From assembly GCF_025147485.1 (NCBI RefSeq), contig NZ_CP102263.1, positions 571,501-635,500 on the forward strand: 64,000 nucleotides of DNA, given 5' to 3'. Both the position numbers and the translations under genes were made by a program. Below the pieces are notes generated by a model. It did no database searches, had not been told where the DNA came from, and was given only the letters and a program-made list of their open reading frames with translations. Of the stretch, positions 52,035 through 60,851 are shown in pieces (positions within the stretch are counted from its first letter, which is position 1; the number at the start of each line of letters is the position of its first letter). Source of the DNA: Bacteroides uniformis. GTDB taxonomy: Bacteria; Bacteroidota; Bacteroidia; Bacteroidales; Bacteroidaceae.

Positions 52035-54359
52035 ATGAAAAAATTAATGATTATAACCATGCTGCTGGGCAGTATGGCACAGAATGCTTTTGCTCAAAAA
52101 ATAGAAATAAAAGGAACCGTCCGCGATGCTTCCGACAAGAGTATAGAGTATGTCAATGTGGTATTACAGACCATCGACTCTACTTTTGTCGCCGGTGTGA
52201 CCACAAGTCCAGAAGGAGAATTCATCTTCAAGAACACGGCTGCCGGAGATTACAGACTTGTTCTTTCCAGCATCGGGTATAATACCGGATACATCACCCT
52301 CAATGGAGTAAAGCGCCATACCGACCTTGGACCAATCGTATTAGACAGTGCTTCTATCGCACTGGAAGGAGTGACTATCACCGGCTCCAGCCAAATCAGC
52401 CGTGCCGACCGTAAACTGGTTTTCCCATCCGAAAGACAAATGAAAACTTCCACAAACGGAGTGAATCTGTTGCAGGAACTGATGCTGCCACGTATTCTGG
52501 TCAACCCCATGAACAATGAGATTGGATTGTCCGGCGGTGGAGAACTGCAATTACGCATCAATGGAGTCAAAGCCGAAATAGACGAGATAAAAGCCATTCG
52601 CCCTGCCGACATTATACGTATAGAGTACCATGACAATCCGGGACTGCGCTACGGTAATGCCGAAGTCGTTTTGGACTACATAGTGCGCCGACCTGAAACG
52701 GGCGGAAACTTCGGTGCCGACATTTCCCAAGGGTTGAACACGATGTGGGGAAACTATAATCTGTACGGCAAAGTAAACCACAAAAAATCAGAATTCGGCT
52801 TCTCCTATTACATGGGACCGCGGGATTTTAACGGCATGTACCGCGACAATGAAGAAGAATTCCACCTGGCAGACGGCACCACACTCAGACGCCTGGAGAA
52901 AGGAGAGCCCAGCAAGGCAACCATGTACCAGCACAACCTAAACGTAAATTACAGTTTGCAGGCTTCTGAAAATTCCCTTTTCAGCGCCACCCTCCGCCTT
53001 CGAGGAAACAATCAGCCGCACTGGGATTATAAAGGAACTCTCTATAACGCCAATGACGAAGCGGACGTGGTAGACATGACCGACCGTACCGACCAGAGCT
53101 GGACACGTCCCTCACTCGATTTGTACTACCAACAAGACCTGAAAAACAAACAAACCCTGGTATTCAATGTAGTAGGCACCTACAATCGGGAAAAATCGCA
53201 GCGGCTCTACCAAGAAAGCACCCTGGGAAACATATTGACCGATATTGACAACAATATCCGAGGAAACAAATACTCCCTGATTGCCGAGGTCATTTACGAG
53301 AAGCAATATTCCAAGGGGAACGCATTGAGCTTTGGATTGAACCATACACAGTCCTACTCCAACAATGAATACAGAAACGGGCATTATTATGAAACCAATA
53401 TGCACCAAGGAAACACATACATATTCGGAGAATACCGTGGAAAGATAGACAAACTAAACTACCGGCTGGGAGTGGCCATGACTCGTTTCTACTATAATCA
53501 GAGCGGCAAGGACAAATCTACCGAGAGCTACAGTTTCAACCCGAGTATCGTTCTGCACTATGCCATGTCAGACAACTCCTACCTCCGCTGGAAGGGAAAC
53601 ATCTATAACGCTTCTCCTTCATTGGGCGACCTCAGCGATGTGGAACAAGCAGTGGATTCATTCCAGATACGTCGTGGTAACCCGAATCTGAAGTCGTACA
53701 TGTGCTATCATACGGAGCTGACTTACGAGTGGAAAAAAGGCATCTTTTACACCAACTTATGGGGAGCCTATGACTATCGTCCCAATGCCATTATGGACGA
53801 GAAGATTCAAGAAGGCAACAAAATAGTGCAGACTTGGGACAATCAGAAGGATTGGCAGAAACTCTCCGGACGTGCCATGCTCCGCGTAGGCCCCATCCGC
53901 GACATTCTGCAATTTTCTTTTACGGGCGGTGTCAACCATTACATGAGCCATGGCAATCACTACTCGCATACCTACACCAACTGGTTTTGTGAGGCAGAAG
54001 CCTCATTAAACTACAAACAGTTCTCTCTGTTCTGGCAGATAAACACCAATTGGAACAATTTCTGGGGAGAAACCCTCTCGGGAGGAGAAAACATCCAGAT
54101 GTTAGCTGTATATTACAAGCATAAGAATCTTCGGGTAGGAGTCGGTGCATTCAATCCTTTCACCGACAACTATAAAGTACAAAGCGAAAACTGGAATAAA
54201 TTCGCATCCTACAAGACAAATAATTACATAAAAGAAAGCTCCCGCATGTTCCTGGTGAACTTTTCCTACAACTTCTCGTTCGGCCGCAGTTTCAAGACAG
54301 CACAGCGGAAGGTAAACAACAGTGACAATGACTCGGGAGTAATGGGCACGGGGAAATAG
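52035..54359 (+). CDS. Outer-membrane beta-barrel receptor with carboxypeptidase-like N-terminal domain
   Basis: 774 aa. The signal peptide ends near NAFAQ; a CarboxypepD-regulatory-like sandwich spans about residues 24-105 (IEIKGTVRDASDKSIEYVNV), then a plug-like region (LRINGVKAEIDEIKAI) and a long barrel of the outer-membrane family related to SusC. No clear TonB box is seen. No SusD partner adjoins. Ligand unknown. Convergent with lolD-like, 2 bp apart. Confidence 0.83.
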   Translation: MKKLMIITMLLGSMAQNAFAQKIEIKGTVRDASDKSIEYVNVVLQTIDSTFVAGVTTSPEGEFIFKNTAAGDYRLVLSSIGYNTGYITLNGVKRHTDLGPIVLDSASIALEGVTITGSSQISRADRKLVFPSERQMKTSTNGVNLLQELMLPRILVNPMNNEIGLSGGGELQLRINGVKAEIDEIKAIRPADIIRIEYHDNPGLRYGNAEVVLDYIVRRPETGGNFGADISQGLNTMWGNYNLYGKVNHKKSEFGFSYYMGPRDFNGMYRDNEEEFHLADGTTLRRLEKGEPSKATMYQHNLNVNYSLQASENSLFSATLRLRGNNQPHWDYKGTLYNANDEADVVDMTDRTDQSWTRPSLDLYYQQDLKNKQTLVFNVVGTYNREKSQRLYQESTLGNILTDIDNNIRGNKYSLIAEVIYEKQYSKGNALSFGLNHTQSYSNNEYRNGHYYETNMHQGNTYIFGEYRGKIDKLNYRLGVAMTRFYYNQSGKDKSTESYSFNPSIVLHYAMSDNSYLRWKGNIYNASPSLGDLSDVEQAVDSFQIRRGNPNLKSYMCYHTELTYEWKKGIFYTNLWGAYDYRPNAIMDEKIQEGNKIVQTWDNQKDWQKLSGRAMLRVGPIRDILQFSFTGGVNHYMSHGNHYSHTYTNWFCEAEASLNYKQFSLFWQINTNWNNFWGETLSGGENIQMLAVYYKHKNLRVGVGAFNPFTDNYKVQSENWNKFASYKTNNYIKESSRMFLVNFSYNFSFGRSFKTAQRKVNNSDNDSGVMGTGK

Positions 54360-54361
54360 GC

Positions 54362-55021
54362 TCAGACCATTTTATTGATTTCCCCGTCAATCAGATGTAT
54401 CGTCCGGTCGGTGAGCTGCGCCAGTCCTTCATCATGGGTTACGATAACAAACGTTTGTCCGAAACGGTTACGTAAATCAAAAAAGAGCTGGTGCAGTTCT
54501 TCCTTATTATGGGTATCCAAGCTGCCGGAAGGTTCATCTGCCAGCACCACTGCTGGATGATTGATGAGAGCACGGGCCACCGCCACACGCTGCTTCTCAC
54601 CTCCCGACAACTCATTCGGCTTGTGGGAGGCCCGTTCGGCAAGCCCCATGAATTCAAGAATTTCCGTAGCCGCCTCCTTGGCTTCCTGCTGTCCTCTTCC
54701 GGCAATGAAGGCTGGTATCATTACATTCTCCAAAGCCGTAAACTCCGGCAGCAGTTGATGGAACTGGAACACAAAGCCGATATGGTGGTTGCGGAATGCG
54801 GAAAGTTCCTTCTCCCTCATACGGTTGACTTGTGTACCGTCAATAACCACCGAACCGCCATCCGGCATATCCAACGTACCCATGATTTGCAGCAAGGTAG
54901 TTTTACCCGCTCCACTGGGGCCTACAATGCTGACAATCTCCCCTTTCTCTATCTCCAGGTCAATACCCCGCAACACTTGCAGGTTACCGAAACTCTTCGT
55001 TATATTCTCTAAATGAATCAC
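54362..55021 (-). CDS. lolD: LolD-like lipoprotein-releasing ABC transporter ATP-binding protein
   Basis: 219 aa ATPase of the LolD/MacB type from a GTG start (55019-55021). Walker A is GPSGAGKTT, the signature [15 protein letters not shown] and Walker [10 protein letters not shown]. It would power a LolCE-type permease that extracts lipoproteins from the inner membrane, but no permease is in the window. Downstream of tcdA-like with a repeat-filled gap. Confidence 0.85.
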   Translation of the reverse strand: MIHLENITKSFGNLQVLRGIDLEIEKGEIVSIVGPSGAGKTTLLQIMGTLDMPDGGSVVIDGTQVNRMREKELSAFRNHHIGFVFQFHQLLPEFTALENVMIPAFIAGRGQQEAKEAATEILEFMGLAERASHKPNELSGGEKQRVAVARALINHPAVVLADEPSGSLDTHNKEELHQLFFDLRNRFGQTFVIVTHDEGLAQLTDRTIHLIDGEINKMV

Positions 55022-55064
55022 TAGGCTATTTACAATTTGACAATTTACTATTTACTATTTGATA
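55022..55064. repeat. TTTACAATTTGACAATTTACTATTTACTATTT intergenic repeat
   Basis: Four copies of TTTAC(A/T)ATTT-like units between the tcdA-like and lolD genes. They are reverse complements of the TAGTAAATTGTAAA family at 13758. Confidence 0.55.
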
Positions 55065-55085
55065 ATTTTCTTTCAAGTGCTATTA

Positions 55086-55796
55086 CTATAGTCTTTTAAT
55101 TACATATTCGGCCAAATAGCAGCCAAAAACTGCGGGCATGTAGCTCACTGTTCCACAGGTGGACTTCTTGTTCATCTCGTCGTCCGTCAGCAAAACGGCA
55201 TTCGGATCAGCCTGTTCGGTGCTGAAAACAACTGGAAGTTTCCGCTTTATGCCCATTTTTTGCAAACGCTTACGCACAGCCTTGCTCAACCCGCAATGAT
55301 AGGTATCCCAGATATCGGCAAAGCGCACTTGCGAAATGTCACTCTTTGCTCCTGCCCCCATGCTGGACACTATCTTGATATGCCGCTTCATGCTTTCCGC
55401 TATCAAGTGGCATTTTGGAGCAAGCGTATCGATGGCATCCACCACAAAGTCATAAGCCGCATCATCCAGCAGTTCCGGTATGTTCTCATCTTTCAAGAAT
55501 ACGGGCAACACTCTCAGTTCCAGAGCCGGATTAATGTCCCTGAAACGTGATGCCAATATCTCCGCCTTCTTTTGCCCCAGGGTAGAATGCAGAGCCGGCA
55601 ACTGACGGTTTATATTCGTAGGCTGCACGGTATCGGCATCGACTATCGTCATCCGCCCCACTCCGGCACGGCATATCATCTCGGCCGCATAAGCACCTAC
55701 ACCACCCAGTCCTACGACAAGTACATGTGCCCGGCGCAGGCGTTCCATTTTTTCATCTCCTAATAAAAGTTGCGTTCGCTGTTTCCAATCTTCCAT
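55086..55796 (-). CDS. tcdA: tRNA threonylcarbamoyladenosine dehydratase (TcdA/CsdL-like)
   Basis: 236 aa ThiF/E1-like adenylating enzyme with the nucleotide-binding GLGGVGAYAAEMICRAG and the arginine finger in NINRQLPAL. Family members of this length catalyse cyclisation of t6A to ct6A in tRNAs. The gene starts 1 bp after the antiporter stop. Confidence 0.85.
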   Translation of the reverse strand: MEDWKQRTQLLLGDEKMERLRRAHVLVVGLGGVGAYAAEMICRAGVGRMTIVDADTVQPTNINRQLPALHSTLGQKKAEILASRFRDINPALELRVLPVFLKDENIPELLDDAAYDFVVDAIDTLAPKCHLIAESMKRHIKIVSSMGAGAKSDISQVRFADIWDTYHCGLSKAVRKRLQKMGIKRKLPVVFSTEQADPNAVLLTDDEMNKKSTCGTVSYMPAVFGCYLAEYVIKRL

Positions 55797-55797
55797 T

Positions 55798-57927
55798 CTA
55801 GCTTTTCTTAAACCACTTATAGAACCATTTGCCTACCTTCTCGTAATGCTGCGACTCATTGTTGCCACGCGGATTTGAGAAGGATACCGCATCCTGCGGT
55901 TCACCCAGTTGGTCTGGATACAACACAATCAGACTATTGTTTGCAAAATATTTACTGATTTGTGCCGGCAACTTCTCGAAGGAGCTGTCATAGGAGATGG
56001 AGCCCCGGCGAGCACTGATAATCACTAACAGATGGTCAAAGTTCACTTGTCCGGTCAATATCAGTAAGTCCCCCCAATCGTCCAGGCGGGAAAAGTCTGT
56101 CAATGTCTGTCCATATTTGGCTTTCACCAGCCCTTGAAGATGGTCGGTAGTCTCTTCATTGGCATAAAAATGCACCCGACAGCCCAAAGTACTCCCCAAC
56201 CGGCAGAAATGTTCCACCCACTTCAGGAATCCCGCCTCATACTCGGCTTTCGGAGGTACCGCCACAATCACCCGCCTGATTGTGTTAATGGGCATCAGGA
56301 ACTTGGAAACCATCACCTCGCGATGCAAGCCTTTCAGCAGATTCTCCGTCAGCATACCGAAGAATGAATCCACAATATTGACTTTACGGTGCAGACCTAT
56401 AATGACATCCGTTGCCGCATATTCTTTTGCTGTATGGATAATGCCCGAAGCGATATTCAAGTCGTAACGCGTGATTTGCCTCAACGGCACATCTGCCGAG
56501 GCCGTTATCATGGCAGCCTTTTCCAGATAGCGTTTCCCACGCAATTCGGCACTTTCAGAACTGCTATCGTCGTTGATGACATTCAGTGCCAACAGATTAT
56601 CCCGTTGCTTCGGGTCGCGTATCACCAAAGAAAGATTTATCAAGTCTTCAATCGTATCGGGGTTGGCTATCGGAATCAATATCTTCTCCGCTTCCACGGA
56701 GCGGTTTTCTTCCAGATGCGCCTCCTCCATGGCAATCTTCCGTGCGGCACGCTCCGTAATGAACGAGCTCACAATGCAAGTTACAAGAATCAGCAGGACG
56801 GTACCATTCAAAACATCATCGTTCAGCAAGCGTTCCCCATTGGGCAGAATGATGTTGTACCCCACCAACACAGCCGCCAGCGTTGCCGCTGCTTGTGCAT
56901 TGCTCAATCCGTACATCAGCTCCCGTTCAATCCCTCCCATCTTATATATTTTCTGCGTCAGCCAGCAGGCAATCCATTTACCTGCCAATGCCACCACAAT
57001 CATTACAGCCGCTACTTTCAGAGCATCGCCATGACCGAAAATCACATGCACATCAATCAGCATACCCACGCCTATCAGGAAATAGGGAATAAACAAGGCG
57101 TTGCCCACAAACTCCAGATGGTTCATCAGCGGAGAGACATGCGGAATCAGCCGGTTCAATACCAAACCTGCAAGGAAAGCACCCAGGATACCTTCCATCC
57201 CCACAAACTCCATCAATCCGGCTCCGAGAAAAACCATGGCAAGCACGAATATGAACTGCATCACGTTGTCATCGTACCTCCGGAAGAACCAACGACCTAT
57301 GCGTGGAAACAGATATACAATCAAAATACCCAGGAAGATAACCTTTATGACAAGCCATACCCAAAAGAAGCCGTCCGACTCCCCCTTGAACATACCACCC
57401 ACAACGGCCAGAACCAGCAAAGTGAGTGTATCCGTAACCGCCGTCCCCCCCACTGCAATACTCACACTGCGATGCCGCGACACACCGTAACGAATCACGA
57501 TGGGATAGGCCACCAGCGTATGTGACGCATACATACTTGCCAGTAGAACAGAGGTCAGCACCCCGTACTTCAACAAAGCTATATTCGTTACCAAGCCTAT
57601 GCCTATGGGCACAATAAAAGCCAAGAGCCCCAGAACAAGCGCTTTGCCCCGGTTCTGTTTGAAGTCTCCCATATTCATTTCCAGACCGGCAAGGAACATA
57701 ATGTAATACAAGCCTACTTTGCCGAAAAGCTCAAAACTGCTATCACGCACCAAGATATTGAAACCATGCTCCCCAATGACAAGCCCCGCCAGTATCATTC
57801 CGATAATGTGCGGAATACGAAGCTTATTCAACAATATGGGAGCAAACAATATAATGAGGAGTACAAGGAGGAATATCCATGTAGGGTCGGTGATGGGAAG
57901 TTTCAAGCTGAAGTCAAACCAATCCAT
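55798..57927 (-). CDS. Cation:proton antiporter with C-terminal universal-stress-like domains
   Basis: 709 aa. About 12 hydrophobic helices fill residues 1-400 in the CPA2 (KefB/NhaS-like) pattern, containing MFLAGLEMNMGDF and GYNIILPNGE. Residues about 415-700 form soluble domains like UspA, not the usual TrkA-N domain. It exchanges K+ or Na+ for H+; the soluble tail may bind a nucleotide. First gene of a unit with tcdA and lolD. Confidence 0.87.
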   Translation of the reverse strand: MDWFDFSLKLPITDPTWIFLLVLLIILFAPILLNKLRIPHIIGMILAGLVIGEHGFNILVRDSSFELFGKVGLYYIMFLAGLEMNMGDFKQNRGKALVLGLLAFIVPIGIGLVTNIALLKYGVLTSVLLASMYASHTLVAYPIVIRYGVSRHRSVSIAVGGTAVTDTLTLLVLAVVGGMFKGESDGFFWVWLVIKVIFLGILIVYLFPRIGRWFFRRYDDNVMQFIFVLAMVFLGAGLMEFVGMEGILGAFLAGLVLNRLIPHVSPLMNHLEFVGNALFIPYFLIGVGMLIDVHVIFGHGDALKVAAVMIVVALAGKWIACWLTQKIYKMGGIERELMYGLSNAQAAATLAAVLVGYNIILPNGERLLNDDVLNGTVLLILVTCIVSSFITERAARKIAMEEAHLEENRSVEAEKILIPIANPDTIEDLINLSLVIRDPKQRDNLLALNVINDDSSSESAELRGKRYLEKAAMITASADVPLRQITRYDLNIASGIIHTAKEYAATDVIIGLHRKVNIVDSFFGMLTENLLKGLHREVMVSKFLMPINTIRRVIVAVPPKAEYEAGFLKWVEHFCRLGSTLGCRVHFYANEETTDHLQGLVKAKYGQTLTDFSRLDDWGDLLILTGQVNFDHLLVIISARRGSISYDSSFEKLPAQISKYFANNSLIVLYPDQLGEPQDAVSFSNPRGNNESQHYEKVGKWFYKWFKKS

Positions 57928-58005
57928 AGGCTATAAGTTTTAGGTTTTGAATGCAAAATAACGAAAAACTTTTCACTTTATGCGGTGTTATACAGCATTT
58001 TGTTA

Positions 58006-58013
58006 TAAATTTG
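58006..58013 (+). promoter_or_regulatory. -7 box of asd promoter
   Basis: TAAATTTG, with a leader of about 62 nt before the ATG at 58082. Confidence 0.45.
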
Positions 58014-58081
58014 CGACCAATTCTATCTTTTTAGAGATAGTATTTCACTTTTTTATAAACTTAATTTAAAACAAAAGAAAA

Positions 58082-59089
58082 ATGAAAGTAGCTATTGTTG
58101 GAGCAAGCGGAGCCGTGGGACAAGAGTTCCTGCGAGTGCTCGATGAAAGAAATTTCCCGTTGGACGAGTTAGTATTGTTCGGTTCTAAACGCAGTGCCGG
58201 AACCAAATATACCTTCCGCGGTAAACAGATCGAGGTGAAACTCTTGCAACACAATGATGACTTTAAAGGGGTTGATATCGCTTTCACTTCCGCAGGCGCA
58301 GGCACCTCCAAAGAATTTGCCGAAACCATTACCAAGTACGGAGCAGTGATGATTGACAATTCCAGCGCTTTTCGTATGGACGACAATGTACCTTTGGTAG
58401 TGCCCGAAGTGAATGCCGCCGACGCCAAAGAACGTCCTCTCGGTATCATCGCCAACCCCAACTGTACTACTATCCAAATGGTAGTGGCACTGAAAGCCAT
58501 CGAACAGCTTTCCCATATAAAGACCGTACACGTTTCTACCTATCAGGCTGCCAGTGGTGCCGGCGCCGCTGCCATGGATGAGTTATACGAGCAGTACCGC
58601 CAGGTATTGGCAGGCGAACCCGTAACCGTTGAAAAATTCGCTTACCAGCTGGCATTCAACCTCATTCCGCAAATCGACGTATTCACCGAAAACGGCTATA
58701 CCAAAGAGGAGATGAAGATGTTCAACGAGACCCGTAAGATTATGCACTCTGACGTAAAGGTCAGTGCTACTTGCGTACGTGTTCCCGCTCTCCGCTCCCA
58801 CTCCGAAAGTATCTGGGTAGAGACCGAGCGCCCCGTCTCCATAGAAGAAGCCCGCGAAGCATTTGCCAACGGCGAAGGCTTGGTTCTGATGGACAATCCG
58901 GCAGAAAAGGAATACCCCATGCCGTTGTTCCTCGCCGGCAAAGACCCGGTTTACGTAGGCCGTATCCGCAAGGACCTCAGCAACGAAAACGGATTGACGT
59001 TCTGGATTGTGGGCGACCAGATTAAGAAAGGCGCTGCACTGAATGCGGTGCAGATTGCAGAATACCTGATTAAGGAAAAAGCATTCTAA
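58082..59089 (+). CDS. asd: Aspartate-semialdehyde dehydrogenase
   Basis: 335 aa that reduces aspartyl phosphate to the semialdehyde, branch point for lysine, diaminopimelate, threonine and methionine. It has the Rossmann GASGAVGQ (7-14) and the catalytic cysteine in NPNCTT (C128). It is monocistronic between a promoter and a strong terminator. Confidence 0.96.
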   Translation: MKVAIVGASGAVGQEFLRVLDERNFPLDELVLFGSKRSAGTKYTFRGKQIEVKLLQHNDDFKGVDIAFTSAGAGTSKEFAETITKYGAVMIDNSSAFRMDDNVPLVVPEVNAADAKERPLGIIANPNCTTIQMVVALKAIEQLSHIKTVHVSTYQAASGAGAAAMDELYEQYRQVLAGEPVTVEKFAYQLAFNLIPQIDVFTENGYTKEEMKMFNETRKIMHSDVKVSATCVRVPALRSHSESIWVETERPVSIEEAREAFANGEGLVLMDNPAEKEYPMPLFLAGKDPVYVGRIRKDLSNENGLTFWIVGDQIKKGAALNAVQIAEYLIKEKAF

Positions 59090-59138
59090 AAAGGGTGAGA
59101 GACTGACTTCATTTTGAAGTCAGTCTCTCACCCTTTTT
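59088..59138 (+). terminator. Very strong terminator after asd
   Basis: A 24-bp near-perfect stem (59088-59111 with 59115-59138) with a 3-base loop and T tract; the stem starts within the asd stop codon. Because its left arm opens with A5, it can also act on the other strand. Confidence 0.88.
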
Positions 59139-59289
59139 AGAACTTGCATTTTTATCACCTTTTATAAGGGTAAGTTCGCTAATTCATATGAACAAATTTT
59201 GCTATAAGTAATTCAAAAAAAACATTTTAAGTCAAAATACTATTTGTTATTCATATATTTCATGACAAAATCAAAAAGACAATAACACC
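59139..59289. other. AT-rich spacer before C10 protease gene
   Basis: Base composition drops to strongly AT-rich directly after the asd terminator. No hairpin or gene is seen. It marks the left border of the AT-rich block. Confidence 0.5.
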
Positions 59290-60708
59290 TCACTTAGGAA
59301 CAATATCAACTATATCTTTACGATTACGATTCCAAGAGAAGCTACCATCAGAACGTTCCAAATACAAATTAGTATCAAGATACATTCCATTATAACTACC
59401 TCCCCATCCCCAGTTCATATAAAAATAAGTACGGATATCAAAATCAGTTGTATAAGAATCTGAAATAAGAAAAACGAATGTCCCTCCAGGATGGAACTCC
59501 TCTGGCATTGTTAATAGTTCATATTCTGTATAATGATCAATGTCATGATATCCACATGCAACCCACGCATGCCCCACCTTACCATCATCTGTAAAGCCTT
59601 GCATAATTACCGGCTGCTTTTTTCTCAAGTTGCCGATAGTTCTTGCTGCCGAATGATTTACAACTTGAGCTGTCGTCGAATAGCCATATTTGGACACTAA
59701 TGCATTTCGCACATCCGATAATGACGCACTAGTCCCATCTAATGCATAATCTGCGTTAATTGCATCTGCAACATCTCTGATAAATGCAGCAGTGACAGAA
59801 GAGGCATAACTATTTGGCATTGAATTCCAATTAAAAAAAGTTGGATACTCATTATATTTCATTACTTGAGCCATTGCTATTGTTGCACAACCAGCAGGTG
59901 GATATTGACCACTTATTTGAGGTAATGCAACATTAAAACCAGATTCTTGTGTCCAAGTTGTTGATAATATATTTCCCATTTTTTCTTCATAACCTTTTTG
60001 TTTCCAGCGCAAGTAAGCATGTTGATTATAATCATATTCAATATAAGTCATTCCTTCCGCAACAGCACGAAATTGCTCGTATATACTTTCCGGCAAATAA
60101 TCCCTAGCACCAGCAAACGGAATATATCCATAGCCTTCCTTTTTCCATTCACGGCAACAATCTGCTATGTAATTTTCAAACTCAGCTATATTAGAACGCG
60201 TATATACCTTATCTTTCATAGCAGGTATATATTCTTCCCACATTGCTCTATATTGAAAAGTACTATCAATCGGCATTTTATCTCGTTCCTCAATAACATT
60301 CTTCATATCTCCCAGCCAATCAGAAAGTCCATCCGGCATTCTATTATTAGCATTAAAACTACCTCTCTCAGCATAAGCCAATATAGGTTGGAAGTTTTTG
60401 GTAGCACTAACAAGTAAAAAGCCTTGTTCATTATCATAATTGATAATATACATACTTGGCTTATTAACTTCTCCCTCAATAGTAATTATTTCCTTGACAG
60501 ATTTACTAACGCGAGTCCGAGGAGCATCCTTTACAGTAAAAAGTTCAGCAACATTTCTTGCATCTTCCACAGATACAGAAGTCTCATACATTTTCGTATC
60601 AAAGTTTTTTTCATCTATCGTCGCATCAATTGCGTCAATCACATTGTCCTGACAAGAAAAAACAACTCCTAGCAATAAAATCCACAAAAGCTTCGTTAAT
60701 GTTCTCAT
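59290..60708 (-). CDS. C10 family (streptopain-like) secreted cysteine protease
   Basis: 472 aa from the ATG at 60708. A lipoprotein signal (VFSC) is followed by a propeptide (about residues 25-220). The mature protease carries the catalytic Cys in PPAGCATIAMAQ (C274) and His in KVGHAWVACG (H380), with the NWGWGG block near the end. Relatives are SpeB of Streptococcus and the Bfp proteases of B. fragilis. No Spi-like inhibitor gene lies next to it. Codon use is AT-rich. Confidence 0.88.
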   Translation of the reverse strand: MRTLTKLLWILLLGVVFSCQDNVIDAIDATIDEKNFDTKMYETSVSVEDARNVAELFTVKDAPRTRVSKSVKEIITIEGEVNKPSMYIINYDNEQGFLLVSATKNFQPILAYAERGSFNANNRMPDGLSDWLGDMKNVIEERDKMPIDSTFQYRAMWEEYIPAMKDKVYTRSNIAEFENYIADCCREWKKEGYGYIPFAGARDYLPESIYEQFRAVAEGMTYIEYDYNQHAYLRWKQKGYEEKMGNILSTTWTQESGFNVALPQISGQYPPAGCATIAMAQVMKYNEYPTFFNWNSMPNSYASSVTAAFIRDVADAINADYALDGTSASLSDVRNALVSKYGYSTTAQVVNHSAARTIGNLRKKQPVIMQGFTDDGKVGHAWVACGYHDIDHYTEYELLTMPEEFHPGGTFVFLISDSYTTDFDIRTYFYMNWGWGGSYNGMYLDTNLYLERSDGSFSWNRNRKDIVDIVPK

Positions 60709-60801
60709 AAATATTAATTTAAGTTTATAACAACTCAACTATTTGTAATCTTTCAAATATTAAGGCAAGTATACCGCCATTATAGATTCAACTAAATAAA
60801 C

Positions 60802-60847
60802 ATGCATCACAATGGGTAGCAATTAATCAGCTCCCATTGTGATGCAT
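60802..60847 (-). terminator. Terminator after SusD gene
   Basis: A 15-bp perfect stem ATGCATCACAATGGG/CCCATTGTGATGCAT with a 16-base loop, then TTTATTT on the minus strand. It separates susCD from the protease gene. Confidence 0.75.
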
Positions 60848-60851
60848 CTTA

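Noticed and set aside
56389..57525. Plus-strand open frame of 378 codons opposite the antiporter
   Set aside because: It has Gln/His-rich low-complexity composition and no start signals; the minus-strand antiporter with clear membrane helices is the real gene.
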